Positions 4,923-8,167 of a stretch of DNA of 8,167 nucleotides are shown in pieces. Numbering within the stretch: the stretch's first letter is position 1; every line of letters starts with the position of its first letter. A program made the position numbers and the translations under genes. This DNA comes from Opitutia bacterium (GTDB taxonomy: Bacteria > Verrucomicrobiota > Verrucomicrobiia > Opitutales > Seribacteraceae): NCBI GenBank assembly GCA_018646565.1, contig JABGUO010000210.1, forward strand, positions 1 to 8,167, given 5' to 3'. Under the pieces are notes generated by a model. It saw only the letters and a program-made list of their open reading frames with translations, ran no database searches and was not told where the DNA came from.

Positions 4923-7919
4923 CTAAGATCGTAGACGAGAACCAACTGCTCCATCGATCTCAGCTTTTCTTTTCCTCGAAAAAACAATTAAAGCAACAAT
5001 GAGTAGGGGGATGGGAGGGAGGAACACGGACATTTGTTGAATGAATTCTTGCTTCTCTTTAATTTTGCGATCTCGTTGACGCTCTGCTGCTTTCACTTTC
5101 GTATTGGTATCTTGTCGTAATTCTCGTTCTCTTTTTGCCAAATTCTTTTGCAGCTTGGCGGCTTCAGTTTGGAGCAATTGCATAAATTGCCCCTGTGTCA
5201 TGTTGCTTTGGCTATTTTGAACTTCAGCAAGGGCTTCGTTTAATTTCCGATTTTCTTCTTGAAGGATCTTTTGAATCGAACTCTCTGCATTTTGAATAGT
5301 TTGTGTAGCAAATTCACGTGCCTCCTCGATGCTTTTTTCAAATTCCTGTAATGTACGATGCAAGCGACGGCGATTCCTGATCTCCAGTAACCGATCCTCC
5401 TTGGCTAAACTATCGATTAAGTTAAGTGATAGTGTCACATTGTCTACATCAAGAGGGAAGTCCGATTCTGGACCCCGGCTCCGTATATTGAAGAATGGAT
5501 CGGCTAACACATCGATGTCCGCGATCAAAATTACATTAATTTGATTGGTTTGATTTCCATCCTGAATTGTACCGCCAATGGAAGCACCAATAGTTTCGGA
5601 CAGGTTGGAACCAGAGTATAGCGTTCTGTCTGGGTTAAAACGTCGAGGTGTTCCAAATACTCCCCCAGTCCAAAAATTATCGAGACTGGTTGTTCCCGAT
5701 AGGCTTCCTCCCCTTGTTTTAAGTAAGGGTTTAAAAGTGAGCGTACTGGATGGGTTTTCATAGAGCGAACCCGGGCATGTAAATAAACAGTATTGAAGTT
5801 CAGAGGTAACGGGCCCCTCGAGGAAGGAATTCTCTTTTCCTCCGACATAAATGAATTCGTCTGGGAAATTATCAGAGCGTGGAATTTTGGGAGTCGGAGT
5901 ATAGGGATCCCGCAAAATTCTTTTTTCTAAGCCTTTTAGTTTAGTATCCACCGGATCGAGCAGCTTTTGTTCAATAAAATTACGAATAGGGTGACCGGAA
6001 TCCAATCCATTTATTGAATCCCTCAGACTGGTAAGGGAAAGACTCGACCAATCGCTGGAGGAAAGGGGAGCATTCGCATTCAATCTAGCTTCGTACTCAG
6101 AAGTTTTCTTGATCAAATCATTAAGCTTGGTGAAAAAACTTCCCACCTCGGTAAATCTTCCTCTTGCAGGGGCTAAACTACGGTTTGCACTTGTCTGTAG
6201 TTGAAGCAGTTCATTCTTGATTGCCTCCAATCGCTCTGTCGGATTTACGTTAAAGTGAACTCCTAGTAAACTCCACAGCTTGGATAAATCACCTTTTTCA
6301 GGAGCTGGAGGAGGAGGTTGTCCTGGTCCACCTCCCTGTTGGTTATTTCTTCTTGGTTCGTAAGTACCTGTAACACTGCCCTGAATAAGTGGAAGTGGAT
6401 CTTCGAATATGGCGGTGGGAACTCCTGCCTTGATTGCGGCGATGAGATCATCTAATTTTTCGTTATCTAAGGTGGAAGGTTGGACCACCATAATGGCGTC
6501 ATAATCTCCCTTTTTAATTTCCCCACCAGTTACCTCCTGGACATCATATTGTTTGCGAAGTTCGCTTACGACTTCCCATGCGGGGGTGCCGCCTCCCATA
6601 CTAAAGCCCATTATTCCCATACCTGCGGATCCCATCATTGGTGCGTCAGTCGCAAATATACCGAGTTTCTTCTTTGCTTTTGAACCACTGACCGAACTGA
6701 GAGTGCGCATGATTTCGTACTCTACTGGCAGTCCCTTGTAGACAAAAGGAATCGTTTGCTGCCCACCACTTCCCTTAAAAACAAGACCTAGGTATAAATC
6801 TTTTTGCCAGGGCATAAATCGGCCATCCTCCTGAACAAAAAGAGGGGGAGTTATGCCGTTTTGATTTTCGACCCCATATTTTTCGGCCGTAGTGGAAGCA
6901 TTATCTTCGGCTGTAATCTCGTGAATATCAACAATTACCTGATTTCCGTTACGCTCAATTTCCCGCAATGCAGTTAATAAATTAATACGCGTTTGTACAT
7001 ATTGTTCAGGCATTGAATCGGCAGGGGATATAAAGGCATCAATCTCAACCTGTCCTTCAATCTCCTTCAATAAATCTTTTGAACCTTGCGATAAACTGCT
7101 TAATTGCTCAGCTGTGGCATCAATCCTTATAATATCATTATTTCTAAAAATGAAGGTGAGGGAATATGCTATTGCCAAGGAGGCAACTACTCGAGTGGAG
7201 TAATGAAATATTTTCGTCTTACCGGTTGGGCTACCCACCCAGTGCCTACGACCAATTAAAATCGAACAAAGGTAAAGCATGGCAACGGATAGACTTACAA
7301 AAAAGACAATACCCGATATACTGATAGTTCCTCGACTAAAATCTAAAAAGCTAGCAGATAGACCCCAGTTGGTATTAGGAAGAAGGGCGAGTGGAGCGTT
7401 AAAAGCAACTCCCAGTACAAAGGCGACCGTTAGATTAGGCGTTAGGAATGAAGCCACCATCCCGATGGCAAGCATGCTCAAACCCACAAAAAAGTAGCCG
7501 ATATAAGTAGATAATAATAGCCCAAAGTCAGGATTTCCTAGCTGGGAAAGTACAAGGTAATTTGCAACAAGAGAAAAGAGTAAGGAAATCGCGAAAATTG
7601 CAACTGCACCGAAATACTTTCCTAGAACCACATCAAAGTCGCTGCCTGGAAGAGTTAAAAGAAGTTCGTCCGTTCCCTGCCTTCGCTCATCCGCCCAGAT
7701 ACTCATGGTAATAGCGGGAATAAAACCAAGGAGAATGTGCGGTAGGAATTGATTTAACTGGTCCAAATTCGCCAAGTTGGAATCAAAGAATTCTTGCGAC
7801 CAAAAAGCAGCAATTCCACTTGCCAAAAGGAATGCACAAATAAAGACATACCCACTTGGGCTTCCGAAGTAGGAAGCAAGATTTCGTTTAAATACAGCGG
7901 AGATAGCTTGGGAATTCAT
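4923..7919 (-). CDS. GldF-GldG fusion: ABC-2 permease joined to GldG-like auxiliary domain
   Basis: A 998-residue membrane protein that combines two usually separate ABC transporter parts. Residues 1-225 are a GldF-like ABC-2 permease with six hydrophobic segments (about 24-40, 59-73, 100-125, 136-158, 163-181, 200-223) and the motif ADERRQGTDELLLTLPGS (76-93), typical of this class. A seventh segment (243-259) leads into the GldG-like part: RIDATAEQLSSLSQGSKDLL (265-282), then the ABC_transp_aux-type domain with EYEIMRTL and EEF-like sugar-binding-fold strands, and PTAIFEDPLPLI (501-512). A Pro-rich linker (about 529-540) and a helical insert (about 560-680) interrupt it, before FPDEFIYVGG and FTFKP-like strands. 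Residues 840-962 are a charged coiled coil, followed by a last membrane segment (962-981) and a basic tail (RKRK). Most of the mass is extracytoplasmic. The gene starts 26 bp after the ATPase stop, with no clear Shine-Dalgarno motif. The transported substrate is unknown. Confidence 0.9.
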   Translation of the reverse strand: MNSQAISAVFKRNLASYFGSPSGYVFICAFLLASGIAAFWSQEFFDSNLANLDQLNQFLPHILLGFIPAITMSIWADERRQGTDELLLTLPGSDFDVVLGKYFGAVAIFAISLLFSLVANYLVLSQLGNPDFGLLLSTYIGYFFVGLSMLAIGMVASFLTPNLTVAFVLGVAFNAPLALLPNTNWGLSASFLDFSRGTISISGIVFFVSLSVAMLYLCSILIGRRHWVGSPTGKTKIFHYSTRVVASLAIAYSLTFIFRNNDIIRIDATAEQLSSLSQGSKDLLKEIEGQVEIDAFISPADSMPEQYVQTRINLLTALREIERNGNQVIVDIHEITAEDNASTTAEKYGVENQNGITPPLFVQEDGRFMPWQKDLYLGLVFKGSGGQQTIPFVYKGLPVEYEIMRTLSSVSGSKAKKKLGIFATDAPMMGSAGMGIMGFSMGGGTPAWEVVSELRKQYDVQEVTGGEIKKGDYDAIMVVQPSTLDNEKLDDLIAAIKAGVPTAIFEDPLPLIQGSVTGTYEPRRNNQQGGGPGQPPPPAPEKGDLSKLWSLLGVHFNVNPTERLEAIKNELLQLQTSANRSLAPARGRFTEVGSFFTKLNDLIKKTSEYEARLNANAPLSSSDWSSLSLTSLRDSINGLDSGHPIRNFIEQKLLDPVDTKLKGLEKRILRDPYTPTPKIPRSDNFPDEFIYVGGKENSFLEGPVTSELQYCLFTCPGSLYENPSSTLTFKPLLKTRGGSLSGTTSLDNFWTGGVFGTPRRFNPDRTLYSGSNLSETIGASIGGTIQDGNQTNQINVILIADIDVLADPFFNIRSRGPESDFPLDVDNVTLSLNLIDSLAKEDRLLEIRNRRRLHRTLQEFEKSIEEAREFATQTIQNAESSIQKILQEENRKLNEALAEVQNSQSNMTQGQFMQLLQTEAAKLQKNLAKRERELRQDTNTKVKAAERQRDRKIKEKQEFIQQMSVFLPPIPLLIVALIVFSRKRKAEIDGAVGSRLRS
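5880..6377 (-). other. Pro/Gly-rich linker plus helical insert inside the GldG-like domain
   Basis: Codons for residues about 515-680 of the fusion protein. The first part is a flexible linker (NNQQGGGPGQPPPPAPEKGD, 525-544), followed by the family-like stretch LSKLWSLLGVHFN. From about residue 560 comes a polar, helix-prone stretch with two likely helices (about 561-578 and 590-615) and many Ser and Leu, up to about residue 680. In related GldG proteins, as I remember them, the strand now at 687-693 follows much sooner, so about 120 residues look inserted. This boundary is a judgement by eye. Confidence 0.5.
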
Positions 7920-7945
7920 AACAGGAAAAGATTAAAGGTAAGGTC

Positions 7946-8167
7946 TTAGGCAGTTTGGCGATTAAACCAGGAGTCAAGTGAGGATTCATCTTTTAAATCA
8001 TTCGGAGTACCATCAAAAATTAATCTCCCCTGATCGATCAAAATTATACGGTCGGCCATTTCAGGGACTTCCTGGAGGATGTGAGTAGATAACAGGATAG
8101 TCTTGCCCAGATCTTTAATGGTTTTTCTTACTTCCAGAACTTGGTTTGGGTCGAGGCCTGCGGTAGG
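7946..8167 (-). CDS. ABC transporter ATP-binding protein, GldA-like, C-terminal part (5' end outside window)
   Basis: This 73-residue fragment is the 3' end of an ABC ATPase, reading in at the window edge and ending with TAA at 7948-7946. The fragment begins with PTAGLDPNQV, the D-loop just after Walker B, in the form with NQ that GldA-like ATPases carry. It then has LLSTHILQEV with the switch His (fragment residue 29), and DRIILIDQGRLIFDGTP, the closing strands of the nucleotide-binding domain. It ends soon after with SLDSWFNRQTA, so it lacks the long C-terminal extension of some drug-export ATPases. Walker A and the signature motif lie outside the window. It should power the permease encoded 26 bp downstream, in the same operon and on the cytoplasmic face. 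Confidence 0.92.
   Translation of the reverse strand, partial: PTAGLDPNQVLEVRKTIKDLGKTILLSTHILQEVPEMADRIILIDQGRLIFDGTPNDLKDESSLDSWFNRQTA

Noticed and set aside
5034..5402. Long charged coiled coil before the last membrane segment of the fusion protein
   Set aside because: GldG-type proteins commonly end with a coiled coil and a final membrane helix, so it is a family trait and not a novelty.
5531..5848. A 105-codon open frame on the - strand inside the fusion gene
   Set aside because: It is in a different frame from a well-supported 998-residue protein and has no recognisable domain.
1..8167. CRISPR arrays, tRNAs, insertion sequences or long direct repeats
   Set aside because: None was seen on reading; coding sequence covers nearly the whole window.

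Overview
The window suggests a moderately AT-rich Gram-negative bacterium. The best guess is the Planctomycetota/Verrucomicrobiota (PVC) group, with Verrucomicrobiota slightly favoured. The reasons are the layout (a GldA-like ATPase, a GldF-GldG fusion, then a DUF4340 protein), the style of the GldG and DUF4340 sequences, and the lack of clear Shine-Dalgarno motifs before the genes. This is recalled family resemblance, not a database search.

Layout. Positions 1-410 (+ strand) hold the end of a family-2 glycosyltransferase whose start lies outside the window. Everything else is on the - strand. Read in the direction of transcription it runs: the 3' end of an ABC ATPase of GldA type (8167-7946); a 998-residue fusion of an ABC-2 permease (GldF-like) with a GldG-like auxiliary protein (7919-4923); a 658-residue membrane-anchored DUF4340 protein carrying a C-terminal parvulin prolyl isomerase domain (4882-2906); an 84-bp gap; a PLP-dependent alpha-oxoamine synthase of the BioF/KBL/serine palmitoyltransferase family (2821-1628); and a family-4 glycosyltransferase (1616-420) that meets the family-2 enzyme tail to tail with 9 bp between stop codons. 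No stretch longer than 300 bp lacks a gene. I saw no RNA genes, CRISPR arrays or mobile elements.

How the genes may work together. The first three - strand genes form one envelope transport machine: cytoplasmic ATPase, membrane permease with a large extracytoplasmic domain, and an anchored extracytoplasmic partner. The last two look like a lipid or sugar modification pair: a C-C bond-forming acyl-CoA/amino-acid condensing enzyme and a sugar transferase. The short gaps and shared strand allow one operon, so the most interesting hypothesis is that an unusual amino-lipid (sphingoid or sulfonolipid type) is made, possibly glycosylated, and linked to the Gld-like transporter. That link is inference from gene order only. 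The two fusions (GldF-GldG and DUF4340-parvulin) and their Pro/Gly-rich inserts can be read directly in the sequence.
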